Below are positions 8,307 to 18,633 of a stretch of DNA of 64,000 nucleotides, piece after piece. Each line of letters starts with the position of its first letter. Position 1 is the first letter of the stretch. The notes below the pieces were generated by a model, which was given only the letters and a program-made list of their open reading frames with translations, ran no database searches and was not told the DNA's origin. The translations under genes and the position numbers were made by a program. Source of the stretch: JAENVT01 sp963720775 (lineage in GTDB: Bacteria > Actinomycetota > Acidimicrobiia > Acidimicrobiales > Ilumatobacteraceae); NCBI GenBank assembly GCA_963720775.1, contig CAVRGR010000006.1:682001-746000 (forward strand), read 5' to 3'.

Positions 8307-9359
8307 ATGCCGGACGATCGATCACTTTCCCCCGCAACCATCGCGGTCACCGCGGGCCGGCCATCGGCACCGGGAGATCCACTCAACCAGCCCATCGTGC
8401 TGGCGTCGAACTTTCGCTCCGGTGGCGAGTACTCGCGCACACACGGGACCGAGACGTGGGCTGCGCTGGAGACTGCCATCGGCGCACTGGAGGGCGGGCG
8501 GGCCATCTCCTTCTCCAGCGGCATGGCTGCGGCTGCAGCGATCGTCTACGCACTCGCCCCCAAGGTGGTCGTGATCCCGACGTTCAGCTACTTGGGTGTG
8601 AGATCGTTGCTCTCCGAGCATGCATTGCAGGGTCACGTGGAGCTGCGGCCGGTCGACATCACCGACACCGCTCGAGTGGTGGCTGCGGCCGCCGGCGCCG
8701 ATGCCGTGTGGGTGGAGACACCGACGAACCCGACCCTCGATGTCGCCGACCTTCCTGCCATTGCCGAGGGATCGCGCGCCGCCAGCGCACACATGGTGGT
8801 CGACTCGACGTTTGCCACGCCGCTGGTGCAGCGGCCGCTCGAGCACGGAGCGGCGATCGTGTTGCACAGCGGTACGAAGTTCATCGGCGGGCACAGCGAT
8901 CTTCTGATCGGCCTGTGCGTCACCTCCGACGATGGCATCTTCGACCGACTCGTGCAGGCCCGCACGTTCCAAGGCGCGACTCCTGGTGCACTGGAGGCCT
9001 TCCTCGCGTTGCGCGGTTTGCGCACTCTGCCCATCCGCCTCGCAGCGATGAAGCGCAACGCAGGTGTGCTTGTCGAACGACTACGCGCCCACCCGGCAGT
9101 CGCCGAGGTTCGGTACCCGGGCGACGGTGCGATGGTCTCGTTCGTCGTCGCCGGCGGCGCTCCAGCGGCCGACGCGCTTTGCGCGGGCGTGCGAATCCTT
9201 GTGCCGGCAACAAGCCTTGGCGGTGTCGAGACCACGATCGAGAGACGTCAGAAGTACGCAGGAGACGCGCATGTTCCACCTGGCCTGCTGCGAATGAGCG
9301 TGGGGATCGAGGATGTAGAAGATCTGTGGGCCGACATCGCCGCCAACCTCGACACCTAG
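8307..9359 (+). CDS. Cys/Met metabolism PLP enzyme, cystathionine gamma-lyase-like
   Basis: A 350-residue fold-type I PLP enzyme of the transsulfuration family. Lys191 in HSGTKFIGGHSD is the Schiff-base lysine. SFSSGMAAAAA binds the cofactor phosphate, GEYSRTHGTETW carries the Tyr and Arg from the partner subunit, and DSTFATPLVQRP contains the Asp that pairs with the pyridine nitrogen. The C-terminal substrate region reads ERRQKYAG rather than the EHPASMTH type seen in cystathionine gamma-synthases, which favours the lyase subgroup. The ATG at 8307 is preferred over an in-frame GTG at 8283. It is divergent from ridA. Confidence 0.82.
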   Translation: MPDDRSLSPATIAVTAGRPSAPGDPLNQPIVLASNFRSGGEYSRTHGTETWAALETAIGALEGGRAISFSSGMAAAAAIVYALAPKVVVIPTFSYLGVRSLLSEHALQGHVELRPVDITDTARVVAAAAGADAVWVETPTNPTLDVADLPAIAEGSRAASAHMVVDSTFATPLVQRPLEHGAAIVLHSGTKFIGGHSDLLIGLCVTSDDGIFDRLVQARTFQGATPGALEAFLALRGLRTLPIRLAAMKRNAGVLVERLRAHPAVAEVRYPGDGAMVSFVVAGGAPAADALCAGVRILVPATSLGGVETTIERRQKYAGDAHVPPGLLRMSVGIEDVEDLWADIAANLDT

Positions 9360-9387
9360 GCACGCGCTTCGACAGTACAGTCACTGC

Positions 9388-9741
9388 GTGAGCATGGAGC
9401 CTGATGACGAACGGATTCACACCGCCGACCTCGTAGCTTCTCTCAACGCTCCGCACGACGACCTCGAAAGCCGCGCGGCCTCACTTCGAGCCGGTGCGAA
9501 CGTTCCGAGTGGCGGCATCTCGTTCGGCAAGCGCGTGGGCGAGGGCACGAGCATCGCCATCGAGCGATTCGCCGACGTGGCGATTCACGATCAGATCATT
9601 CACCAACTGGCCGCAGTAGAGGCCGCGTTGGTGCGAGTTGCCGATGGCACATATGGGACTTGCGAAGTGTGCCGGCAGCGCATCGCACCGGAGAGACTCG
9701 AAGCCATCCCGTGGGCGGCGACCTGCGTTTCGTGTGCCTAG
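9388..9741 (+). CDS. TraR/DksA-type C4 zinc-finger protein
   Basis: A 117-residue protein ending in a DksA/TraR zinc finger with four cysteines (GTCEVCRQRI ... TCVSC) at about residues 91-116. The helical part before it (HDQIIHQLAAVEAALVRV) resembles the short coiled region of these proteins. DksA-like proteins enter the RNA polymerase secondary channel and modulate transcription; short actinobacterial versions are poorly characterised. The GTG at 9388 is used, with an ATG at 9394 as alternative. The next gene starts 16 bp downstream. Confidence 0.8.
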   Translation: MSMEPDDERIHTADLVASLNAPHDDLESRAASLRAGANVPSGGISFGKRVGEGTSIAIERFADVAIHDQIIHQLAAVEAALVRVADGTYGTCEVCRQRIAPERLEAIPWAATCVSCA

Positions 9742-9757
9742 CTTCCCGAGGTCACTG

Positions 9758-10807
9758 ATGAACATCCGATCCACACCGCTCGACAAGCTCACCGTCACCG
9801 TCATCGTCGACAACGAGACCGACACTCTCTCGAGCATCGACGCGGGGATCCCGCAGCTGCCCGAGGTGGTGTCGTTGCTGGGGCGGGTCCCGCCGACCCG
9901 TCGACATGACGGCCACGATTGCATCCCCGTGTTCGATCACCTCTGCGTGGCCTGTCACGGCCTGTCCGTGCTCCTGAGCGGCGAGGTCGGCATCGAACGC
10001 CACACGGTGCTGTTCGACGCCGGGCCCTACGGCGACGTGTGGGTCGACAATGCCGAGCGACTGGGCATCGACATCGCGACCATCGAGACGGTGTTCCTGT
10101 CGCACTGGCACTGGGACCACAGCGGCGGGTTCCCGGTGGTCATCTCTGCCATCACGAGCGCTCGGCGCGCCGCTGGCCTTGACGCTCCGGTGATCGTCGA
10201 CTTGCATCCCGATCGACCAGACCAACGCGGCATTCGCACACCATCGGGCACCGTGATCATGCTCCCCGAGGAACCGACGCTGGCTTCACTCGCCGACGCT
10301 GGAGCGACGATCGAGCTCCACGACGAACCTCATCTGTTCGGCGGTGGGTTCTTTCTCGGCAGCGGGGCGATCGCTCGCACGACGAGCTACGAGGTGGGCC
10401 TCGCGGGTCACCATACGTTCCGCGGCGACGTCGGCGAGCCCGACCCGTTGATCATGGACGAACGGTTCCTCGCCGCCGAGGTCCGCGGCCGCGGCCTGAC
10501 AGTCCTGTCGGCGTGCTCACACGCCGGCATCATCAACGCCTGCCTCGGAGCCCGGTCGCACTACCCCGACCTGGACACCGACCTGGTCCTCGGCGGGTTC
10601 CACCTTGCCGGTGCAGTGATGGAGCAACGCATCGACGCAACCGTGACAGATCTCGCCGACCTGGTGCGGCCGCGGATCCTCGCCCCTGGCCATTGCACCG
10701 GCTGGCGAGCGAAGGCGGAGCTCGCCAAGCGCTTCGCACCTGGCCGGTACGCCCCGAGCGTGGTTGGCACCAGCTTCTTCCTGAATTCGCCGCCGCCATC
10801 CGACTGA
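9758..10807 (+). CDS. Metallo-beta-lactamase fold hydrolase
   Basis: A 349-residue MBL-fold protein. The binuclear metal motif is SHWHWDHSGG (HxHxDH), followed by the ACSHAG His and the PGHCTGW C-terminal His. The overall shape resembles the archaeal/bacterial group annotated as 7,8-dihydropterin-6-methyl-4-(beta-D-ribofuranosyl)-aminobenzene-phosphate synthase-like proteins (residues about 30-340 with FDAGP and VVLGGFH-type segments). Substrate not known. The ATG at 9758 is preferred over an in-frame ATG at 9638, which lies inside the zinc-finger gene. Confidence 0.8.
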   Translation: MNIRSTPLDKLTVTVIVDNETDTLSSIDAGIPQLPEVVSLLGRVPPTRRHDGHDCIPVFDHLCVACHGLSVLLSGEVGIERHTVLFDAGPYGDVWVDNAERLGIDIATIETVFLSHWHWDHSGGFPVVISAITSARRAAGLDAPVIVDLHPDRPDQRGIRTPSGTVIMLPEEPTLASLADAGATIELHDEPHLFGGGFFLGSGAIARTTSYEVGLAGHHTFRGDVGEPDPLIMDERFLAAEVRGRGLTVLSACSHAGIINACLGARSHYPDLDTDLVLGGFHLAGAVMEQRIDATVTDLADLVRPRILAPGHCTGWRAKAELAKRFAPGRYAPSVVGTSFFLNSPPPSD

Positions 10808-10826
10808 TCGCGCACGGGGTGCTCAA

Positions 10827-10867
10827 TGGGCGAGAAAACCGAGATCCGCCTTCTGGAGACGCGCCCA
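10827..10867. repeat. 41-bp hairpin repeat, singlet copy (family TGGGCGCG-N25-CGCGCCCA)
   Basis: The left arm TGGGCGAG (one mismatch to the consensus TGGGCGCG), exactly 25 intervening bases, and the right arm CGCGCCCA. Flanking bases extend the dyad: CAATGGGCG at 10824-10832 and CGCCCATTG at 10862-10870 are perfect reverse complements. It starts 19 bp after the stop of the MBL gene in the 137-bp gap before the next gene. The same 8-25-8 structure occurs four more times in the window. Confidence 0.7.
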
Positions 10868-10944
10868 TTGAATGGGTCGACGTAGCCGAGAGCAGCGCCT
10901 CGAACCGGTGTTCTGCTCGCTGGAGGTCGGTGCCGACTGCCAGC

Positions 10945-12005
10945 ATGGCGCCCATGGCTGCTGCGGATTCGACACTCTCGCCGCGGCAGATCAACCGGGC
11001 CGTGCTGGCCCGCCAGCACCTCTTGAGCAGGGTCGCCCTCGACAGTCCGACCACGCTGCAACACGTCGGTGGTCTGCAAACGCAGTACGCGCCGTCGGGC
11101 TACATCGGGCTGTGGAGCCGCGTCGTCGACTTCGAACGCGACGCGCTCACACAAGCGCTGGACGACCGGTCGGTCGTCCAGGGCACGTTGATGCGGTGCA
11201 CCATCCACATGGTGGCCACCTCCGACTACTGGCCGGTCTGCGCGGCCATCCGCAGCAGCAGGCGCGAGTGGTGGGTTCGCATCGCCAGGTCGCGCAGGAT
11301 GGTCGACATCCCCCACGATCGACTGGCCGACCTCTTGCGATCCGAGCTCGCCGACGGGCCGAGGACCTCGGCAGAACTGATCGCCGCGATGGAACGGGCC
11401 GGTCTCGCCAAACCGTTGTGGGAAGGCGCCGGCCTGTGGGTCGACATGGTCAGAGTGCCACCTTCCGGCACGTGGGGACGACGCCGCGCGGATCGGTACG
11501 CACTGGCCGAACAGTGGATTCCACCCGCAGATGGCGTCTCGGTGACCGACGGTCTTCGATTCCTGCTGACCAGATATCTCGGCGCCTTCGGTCCGGCACC
11601 CTTGGCCGCTGCGGCGAGTTGGTCGGGCGTGCCGCGCCCACGACTCGAATCCGTCGCCGAAACGATGGAGCTGATCACCTACCGCGACGAGAGCGGCGCA
11701 ACACTGCTCGACCTCGCCGGCGCAACGCTGCCGGATCCGAAAACTCCGGCGCCCGTTCGATTCCTGCCGACCTGGGAGGCAACGTTGCTGGCCCATTGCC
11801 GCCACTCGGGCATCTTGCCGGAGGAGCTCCGACCCGCGATCTTCCACACGAAGAACCCGCAATCGGTTGGAACCGTCTTGGTCGACGGCTCGGTCGCGGC
11901 CACCTGGTCGTGGCGCACCGATCACGTGGAGGTCGACGAGTTGCGACCGCTGAAACCCACCGAGCGGCGACAGGTGGCTCGCGAGGCCGAGCAGTTGACG
12001 GCGTT

Positions 12006-12018
<13 letters not shown>
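10945..12018 (+). CDS. HTH_42 winged-helix protein, AlkZ/YcaQ-like
   Basis: A 357-residue protein of the winged-helix DNA-binding domain (HTH_42) family that includes the AlkZ and YcaQ/AlkX DNA glycosylases. Near the N-terminus the segment HVGGLQTQYAPSG (about residues 39-51) holds a Gln-x-Gln that could correspond to the catalytic Q-Phi-Q motif described for AlkZ, although the middle residue here is Thr. Several winged-helix units follow (about 60-130, 130-190, 210-280). The ATG at 10945 is chosen because the family begins at LSPRQINRAVLARQ; GTG at 10930 and ATG at 10954 are alternatives. It is convergent with the glucosidase, overlapping 13 bp. Confidence 0.75.
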
Positions 12019-14582
<2,564 letters not shown>

Positions 14583-14599
14583 GCCACCGCAGTCGCGTA

Positions 14600-15382
14600 T
14601 CAGTACATCGCGCCGGACTTGCCGCCCGCGGGCTGTGCCCCGCGGGCGGTTGCCAGATCGGCGACAAGGGACGACCTCATCGCCAAGCTGTCGCTCGTGA
14701 CAGTGATCATCCGGAAGCCTTGCTCGAGTCGCTTCTCGACCAGGGCCGCCGTGGCGTGGATTCCGGGCACGATGCCGGCCTTGCGGCAGCCTGCCACGAT
14801 CGTTGTCAGGGCTTCATCGAATGCGGCGCTGCCGTCGTTGTTGCCAGGCTTCAACCCGAGCGTGATCGACAGGTCGGCGGGGCCGACGTAGATGGCATCG
14901 ATGCCGGACACGGCCAGGATCTGATCGAGGTTGGCGATGGCTTCGACAGTTTCGATCATTGGGATGAGCGCGATGCCATCGGCTGCCCATTCGAAGTGAT
15001 TCGGGCGGCGCATCCCCGCGACCACAGGCCCGAAGCTGCGTGCGCCCACCGGCGCATACCGACCGGCGCGAACGACAGCCTCGGCCTCCGCCGCCGAGTT
15101 GACCATCGGGACGATGATGCCTTCGATCCCCCCATCGAGCATCTTGCCGATGATGCCGGGTTCGTTCCACGGCACACGGGCGATCGGCGTGCCACCACCG
15201 AGCAGGATGGCCTGTGCCATCGCCACCGTCTGCTGGTAGTCGTTCACCCCGTGCTGGTTGTCGATGCACACGTAGTCGTACCCAACCCGCGCAGCCGTCT
15301 CGGCGCTGATGATCGAGGGGATCGCCAGCCATACGCCGAGCGTGTCGCGGCCTTCGTTCCATTGGGTTCGCAGAGTGTCCAT
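14600..15382 (-). CDS. HpcH/HpaI-family aldolase
   Basis: A 260-residue class II, divalent-metal aldolase of the HpcH/HpaI family that cleaves 2-keto-3-deoxy or 4-hydroxy-2-oxo acids to pyruvate plus an aldehyde. Visible motifs are DYVCIDNQHGVNDY (metal-side Asp/His; the usual Glu-His pair is Gln-His here), EGIIVPMVNSAAEA, the IPMIETVEAIANLD Glu ligand and IYVGPADLSITLG Asp ligand. It lies downstream of the 2-hydroxyacid dehydrogenase on the same strand, 57 bp away, so a shared pathway for hydroxy/keto acids is possible. Confidence 0.87.
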   Translation of the reverse strand: MDTLRTQWNEGRDTLGVWLAIPSIISAETAARVGYDYVCIDNQHGVNDYQQTVAMAQAILLGGGTPIARVPWNEPGIIGKMLDGGIEGIIVPMVNSAAEAEAVVRAGRYAPVGARSFGPVVAGMRRPNHFEWAADGIALIPMIETVEAIANLDQILAVSGIDAIYVGPADLSITLGLKPGNNDGSAAFDEALTTIVAGCRKAGIVPGIHATAALVEKRLEQGFRMITVTSDSLAMRSSLVADLATARGAQPAGGKSGAMY

Positions 15383-15439
15383 CGTCCGGTTCTAGCAAAG
15401 TCGGAGCGAAACTCGGTACCCCGGCACGCTGCGACAGCT

Positions 15440-16366
15440 TCACCCGGGCGGCGAGACGATCGATGCCGGGCGTCCGGCAAGCACGTTGAGCGCGTTGTCG
15501 ATGGCGTGCGCGTAGAGGCGACGGCGACCGGCGACCGTTGCCGACGCGACATGCGGGGTGACGATCACGTTGGGATGTTCCAGCAGCGGATGCCCGACCG
15601 GAAGCGGTTCGGGATCCGTGACGTCGAGCCCGGCACCGGCGACCTGACCGGAATCGAGGGCTGCGAGCAGTGCGTCTTGGTCGACCAGACCACCACGTGC
15701 ACAGTTGACGAGGTAGACCCCGCGCTTCATCGAGGCCAACGTGGTGTTGTTGATCAGATGGCGAGTTTCGGCTACCGCCGGGGCATGAAGCGAGACGAGG
15801 TCGGACTCGGCGAAGAGCCGATCGAGGCCGACGAGCTCGCAGCCCTCGGCTTCCGTCAGGTATGGGTCGTAGGCCAGCACGCTCATTCCCATGGCGCGCG
15901 CCGCGGCACCCACGCGGCGGGCGATTCGGCCGTACCCGACCAGGCCGAGCACGGTGCCGTCGAGCTCCAACGCTGTGCCGGTGGTGGCACCGGCCAAGCC
16001 CTGCCGAGCCCGCTCGGTCTGGGCGGGCAGGTTCTTGACCACCGCCAGCATCAGCATCAGCGTGTGCTCCGCGGTTGACACCGACGGGGCATCAGGAGCG
16101 TTGCACACGATCACCCCGGCGGCAGCCGCGGCGGGTACGTCGACGTTGTCGTAACCGATCCCGATTCGAGAGATGACCTTCAGACCCGAACCGAGCGCGA
16201 AGGCCTCGCTGTTCCAGGCCCGGCGTGCACCGGCGAGCACGGCTTGGGCGGTGCCGAGGTCGGCGTCGTCGGGGCCGACGGCAATTGCGCGGCCGTCGAC
16301 GAGGTCCTTGTAGGCGTCGGGCAGGGGGTGATCGAAGAACAGAATTGGAAGGTCGTCGTGCATCAT
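15440..16366 (-). CDS. D-isomer-specific 2-hydroxyacid dehydrogenase
   Basis: A 308-residue NAD(P)-dependent dehydrogenase of the phosphoglycerate dehydrogenase family. The Rossmann motif is LGLVGYGRIARRVG. The catalytic triad is Arg in NCARGGLVDQ, Glu in DVTDPEPLP and His in VTPHVASAT. It is shorter than SerA and lacks an ACT domain, so it is probably a glyoxylate/hydroxypyruvate-type reductase. Two adjacent Met codons begin at 16366; a further ATG at 16375 would lie inside the 40-bp palindrome. It is divergent from the VOC gene and followed by the HpcH aldolase. Confidence 0.88.
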   Translation of the reverse strand: MMHDDLPILFFDHPLPDAYKDLVDGRAIAVGPDDADLGTAQAVLAGARRAWNSEAFALGSGLKVISRIGIGYDNVDVPAAAAAGVIVCNAPDAPSVSTAEHTLMLMLAVVKNLPAQTERARQGLAGATTGTALELDGTVLGLVGYGRIARRVGAAARAMGMSVLAYDPYLTEAEGCELVGLDRLFAESDLVSLHAPAVAETRHLINNTTLASMKRGVYLVNCARGGLVDQDALLAALDSGQVAGAGLDVTDPEPLPVGHPLLEHPNVIVTPHVASATVAGRRRLYAHAIDNALNVLAGRPASIVSPPG

Positions 16367-16406
16367 TCGCACCATATCGGGCGACGCGTCGGCGGATATG
16401 GTGCGA
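16367..16406. promoter_or_regulatory. 40-bp near-perfect palindrome between divergent genes
   Basis: The outer arms TCGCACCATATC (16367-16378) and GATATGGTGCGA (16395-16406) are perfect 12-bp reverse complements. The centre holds a second perfect palindrome, CGACGCGTCG (16382-16391), on exactly the same axis (16386.5). Only the two triplets between them break symmetry. It fills the whole gap between the start codons of the dehydrogenase (16366, minus) and the VOC protein (16409, plus), leaving no space for a separate leader. It is best read as an operator controlling both genes, or as a bidirectional promoter core. Confidence 0.7.
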
Positions 16407-16408
16407 CC

Positions 16409-16888
16409 ATGCTCGACCACTCGCGGTTCTTCCACATCGGCATTCGCGTCAGCGACATCGAGGCGGCCATGGCCGAGATCGGCAAGGACGCAGGCGTGAC
16501 TTGGGCATCGGTGCAGGATCGACCGATGTCGGTGTGGCTCCCTGAGTCGGGCCCTGCAGTGCTGCAACTGGCGCTCACGTATTCGATCGAGGGCCCGGTG
16601 CACCTCGAGCTGCTGCAGGGCCCGAAGGGTTCGATCTGGGATGCGCACGACGTACCCGGTGCGCACCATTTCGGCTACTGGTCCGACGATGTCGGCGCCG
16701 ACACCGAGCAGCTGTTGGCCGACGGGTGGACGTTGGAGATCGCCGCGGCAGCACCGAGTGACGGCTATGGCCGCTTCAGCTACGTGCGTTCGCCTTCCGG
16801 TTACCTGGTCGAACCCATCTCGATCGCCAGCAAGCCGCGCTTCGAGCGGTGGTGGGCGGGAGGATCGCTCACCGACCCGGTGTCGTAG
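16409..16888 (+). CDS. VOC-superfamily (glyoxalase-like) protein
   Basis: A 159-residue vicinal-oxygen-chelate protein similar to lactoylglutathione lyase-like and methylmalonyl-CoA-epimerase-like families. FFHIGIRVSDIEAAMAEIG supplies the first metal-side His, GAHHFGYWSDD the second, and YLVEPIS the Glu near the C-terminus. These ligands are consistent with a metal-dependent lyase or isomerase. The ATG at 16409 is three bases from the large palindrome. It is divergent from the hydroxyacid dehydrogenase and 11 bp upstream of the aminotransferase, probably co-transcribed with it. Confidence 0.82.
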   Translation: MLDHSRFFHIGIRVSDIEAAMAEIGKDAGVTWASVQDRPMSVWLPESGPAVLQLALTYSIEGPVHLELLQGPKGSIWDAHDVPGAHHFGYWSDDVGADTEQLLADGWTLEIAAAAPSDGYGRFSYVRSPSGYLVEPISIASKPRFERWWAGGSLTDPVS

Positions 16889-16899
16889 CCTGCCTGACC

Positions 16900-18288
16900 A
16901 TGACCGATCCCTCCGCGATGGCCGATCTTTCCGGGCTCGCCCGCCGTCATCTCTGGATGCACTTCACCAGCCTCGGCGGATTCAACGACGCCGAGGTTCC
17001 GGTGATCACCCGCGGCGAGGGTTGCTACGTGTGGGATCAGCACGGCAACCGATATCTCGACGGGCTCTCCGGCCTGTTCACCGTGCAGGTCGGCCACGGC
17101 CGAAGCGAGCTCGGTCTGGCAGCTGCCAAGCAAGCCGAAACGCTCGGATACTTCCCGATCTGGTCGTTCGCCCACGAGCCGGCGATCGAGCTGGCTAGTC
17201 GCCTGGCTGCGTTGGCGCCCGGTGATCTCAACCGCGTCTTCTTCACGCCCTCAGGCGGCGACGCCGTCGATTCGGCGATCAAGCTGGCCAGGCAGTACTT
17301 CAAGCTGCGTGGTCAACCCTCGCGCACCAAGGTGATCTCGCGTACGTTGGCGTACCACGGCTCGTCGATCGGTGCGCTCAGCGTCACCGGCATCCCCTCG
17401 ATCAAGACGCCGTTCGAGCCGTTGATGCCCGGAGCCATCAAGGTGCAGACGCCCTATCGATATCGCTGCCACGACTGTCAGCATCTCGAGGCGTGCACAC
17501 TTCGCTGCGCCGACGACCTCGACCTGCGCATCGAGATGGAAGGCCCCGACACCGTCGCCGCTGTCTTCATGGAACCGCTGCAGAACACCGGCGGCGCCTT
17601 TGCCCCACCGGACGGCTACTGGGCGAGGATCCGCGAGATCTGCGATCGGCACGGCGTGTTGCTGGTGAGCGACGAGGTGATCTGCGCGTTCGGGCGTCTC
17701 GGCCACATGTTCGGCTCCGATCGTTACAACTATCAGCCCGACCTCATCACCTTCGCCAAGGGCGTCACGTCGGGGTACTCGCCGCTAGGCGGCGTGATGG
17801 TGTCCGATCGCATCGCCGAGCCCTTCCTCGAGAACCCCAACACGTTCTTGCACGGTCAAACCTTCGGTGCCCATCCGGTCTCGTGTGCGGTGGCCAATGC
17901 CAACCTCGACATACTGGAACGTGAAGACCTGGGCGGGCACGTGCTTGCCAACGAAGCCCGCTTCACGGAGCTCCTCGAAGGCCTGCGCCACATCCGCATC
18001 GTCGGAGACGTTCGCGGCGAGGGCTACTTCAGGGCCATCGAGTTGGTCAGCGATCAGGCCTCCAAGGGAGCGTTCACGCCCGACGAGTCCAACTGGCTCC
18101 TTCGCGGCTTTCTCTCGCCGCGGCTGTACGCGGCCGGGTTGATCTGTCGAGCCGACGACCGCGCCGAACCGGTCATCACGCTCGCTCCTCCGCTGATCGC
18201 CGGCGAGCAGGAGCTGTCGTTCATGGCCGAGACGTTGGGCGAGGTGCTGTCTGCGGCGTCGGAAGAGTTTGCCCGCCGCAAGAGGTGA
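16900..18288 (+). CDS. Class III (omega) aminotransferase, PLP-dependent
   Basis: A 462-residue class III aminotransferase of the putrescine/beta-alanine/omega-amino acid type. Lys287 in ITFAKGVTSGYSPLGG forms the Schiff base. SDEVICAFGRLG contains the Asp that contacts the PLP nitrogen, and FTPSGGDAVDSAIKLARQY the phosphate-binding region. A small cysteine cluster (RCHDCQHLEAC) occurs before the small-domain helix, as in several relatives. The start at 16900 follows the VOC gene by 11 bp, and the next small ORF begins 1 bp after its stop. Amino donor unknown. Confidence 0.9.
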   Translation: MTDPSAMADLSGLARRHLWMHFTSLGGFNDAEVPVITRGEGCYVWDQHGNRYLDGLSGLFTVQVGHGRSELGLAAAKQAETLGYFPIWSFAHEPAIELASRLAALAPGDLNRVFFTPSGGDAVDSAIKLARQYFKLRGQPSRTKVISRTLAYHGSSIGALSVTGIPSIKTPFEPLMPGAIKVQTPYRYRCHDCQHLEACTLRCADDLDLRIEMEGPDTVAAVFMEPLQNTGGAFAPPDGYWARIREICDRHGVLLVSDEVICAFGRLGHMFGSDRYNYQPDLITFAKGVTSGYSPLGGVMVSDRIAEPFLENPNTFLHGQTFGAHPVSCAVANANLDILEREDLGGHVLANEARFTELLEGLRHIRIVGDVRGEGYFRAIELVSDQASKGAFTPDESNWLLRGFLSPRLYAAGLICRADDRAEPVITLAPPLIAGEQELSFMAETLGEVLSAASEEFARRKR

Positions 18289-18289
18289 G

Positions 18290-18547
18290 ATGCGCCGCTC
18301 GATCGACGACTACCCGTTCTCCGACGAGGATCTTCCCGAGGGCGCCGAAGATGCCGCGCGGATCTCGTGGGCCGTGGCCATCTCCGACGACTACGACGAC
18401 GCCCAGCCACGCGTCGTGCTGACGGTCGAGGAAATCGGTCGTGCCGGCGAGGGCTTGGTCGCCCATTTCGGCCCTGATCACGCCCGGCGTCTTCGGGTTG
18501 CGTTGCGCGACGCCCTCCGCGAGATTGGCGAGGATCCCGGTTCGTGA
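18290..18547 (+). CDS. Small acidic hypothetical protein
   Basis: An 85-residue ORF starting 1 bp after the aminotransferase stop, with AGAGGTGAG just before the ATG as a likely ribosome site. The N-terminus is very acidic (about residues 5-35, PFSDEDLPEGAEDAAR and ISDDYDDAQPR), and the C-terminus is amphipathic with a conserved-looking DHARRLRVALRDALREIG helix. No domain is recognised. Coupled position suggests real translation and possibly a partner or regulator of the aminotransferase. Confidence 0.6.
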   Translation: MRRSIDDYPFSDEDLPEGAEDAARISWAVAISDDYDDAQPRVVLTVEEIGRAGEGLVAHFGPDHARRLRVALRDALREIGEDPGS

Positions 18548-18575
18548 TTGCACAACGCCGGCCACCGAGCTATTG

Positions 18576-18594
18576 TTGACTATCCGAGTCGGAT
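18576..18594 (+). promoter_or_regulatory. TTGACT box and ATCCGA-G-TCGGAT palindrome upstream of nitrite/sulfite reductase
   Basis: TTGACT (18576-18581) resembles a -35 hexamer. It is followed at once by ATCCGAGTCGGAT (18582-18594), a perfect 6-bp inverted repeat around one base. The start codon is 40 bp downstream. A good -10 hexamer is not obvious (the stretch TTATCGGAATTC is the best region). The palindrome overlaps where RNA polymerase would bind, so a repressor that responds to sulfur or redox state is plausible, but the regulator is unknown. Confidence 0.45.
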
Positions 18595-18633
18595 TTATCG
18601 GAATTCGGCGACGACTGCGCGACCGGAGGTTGA

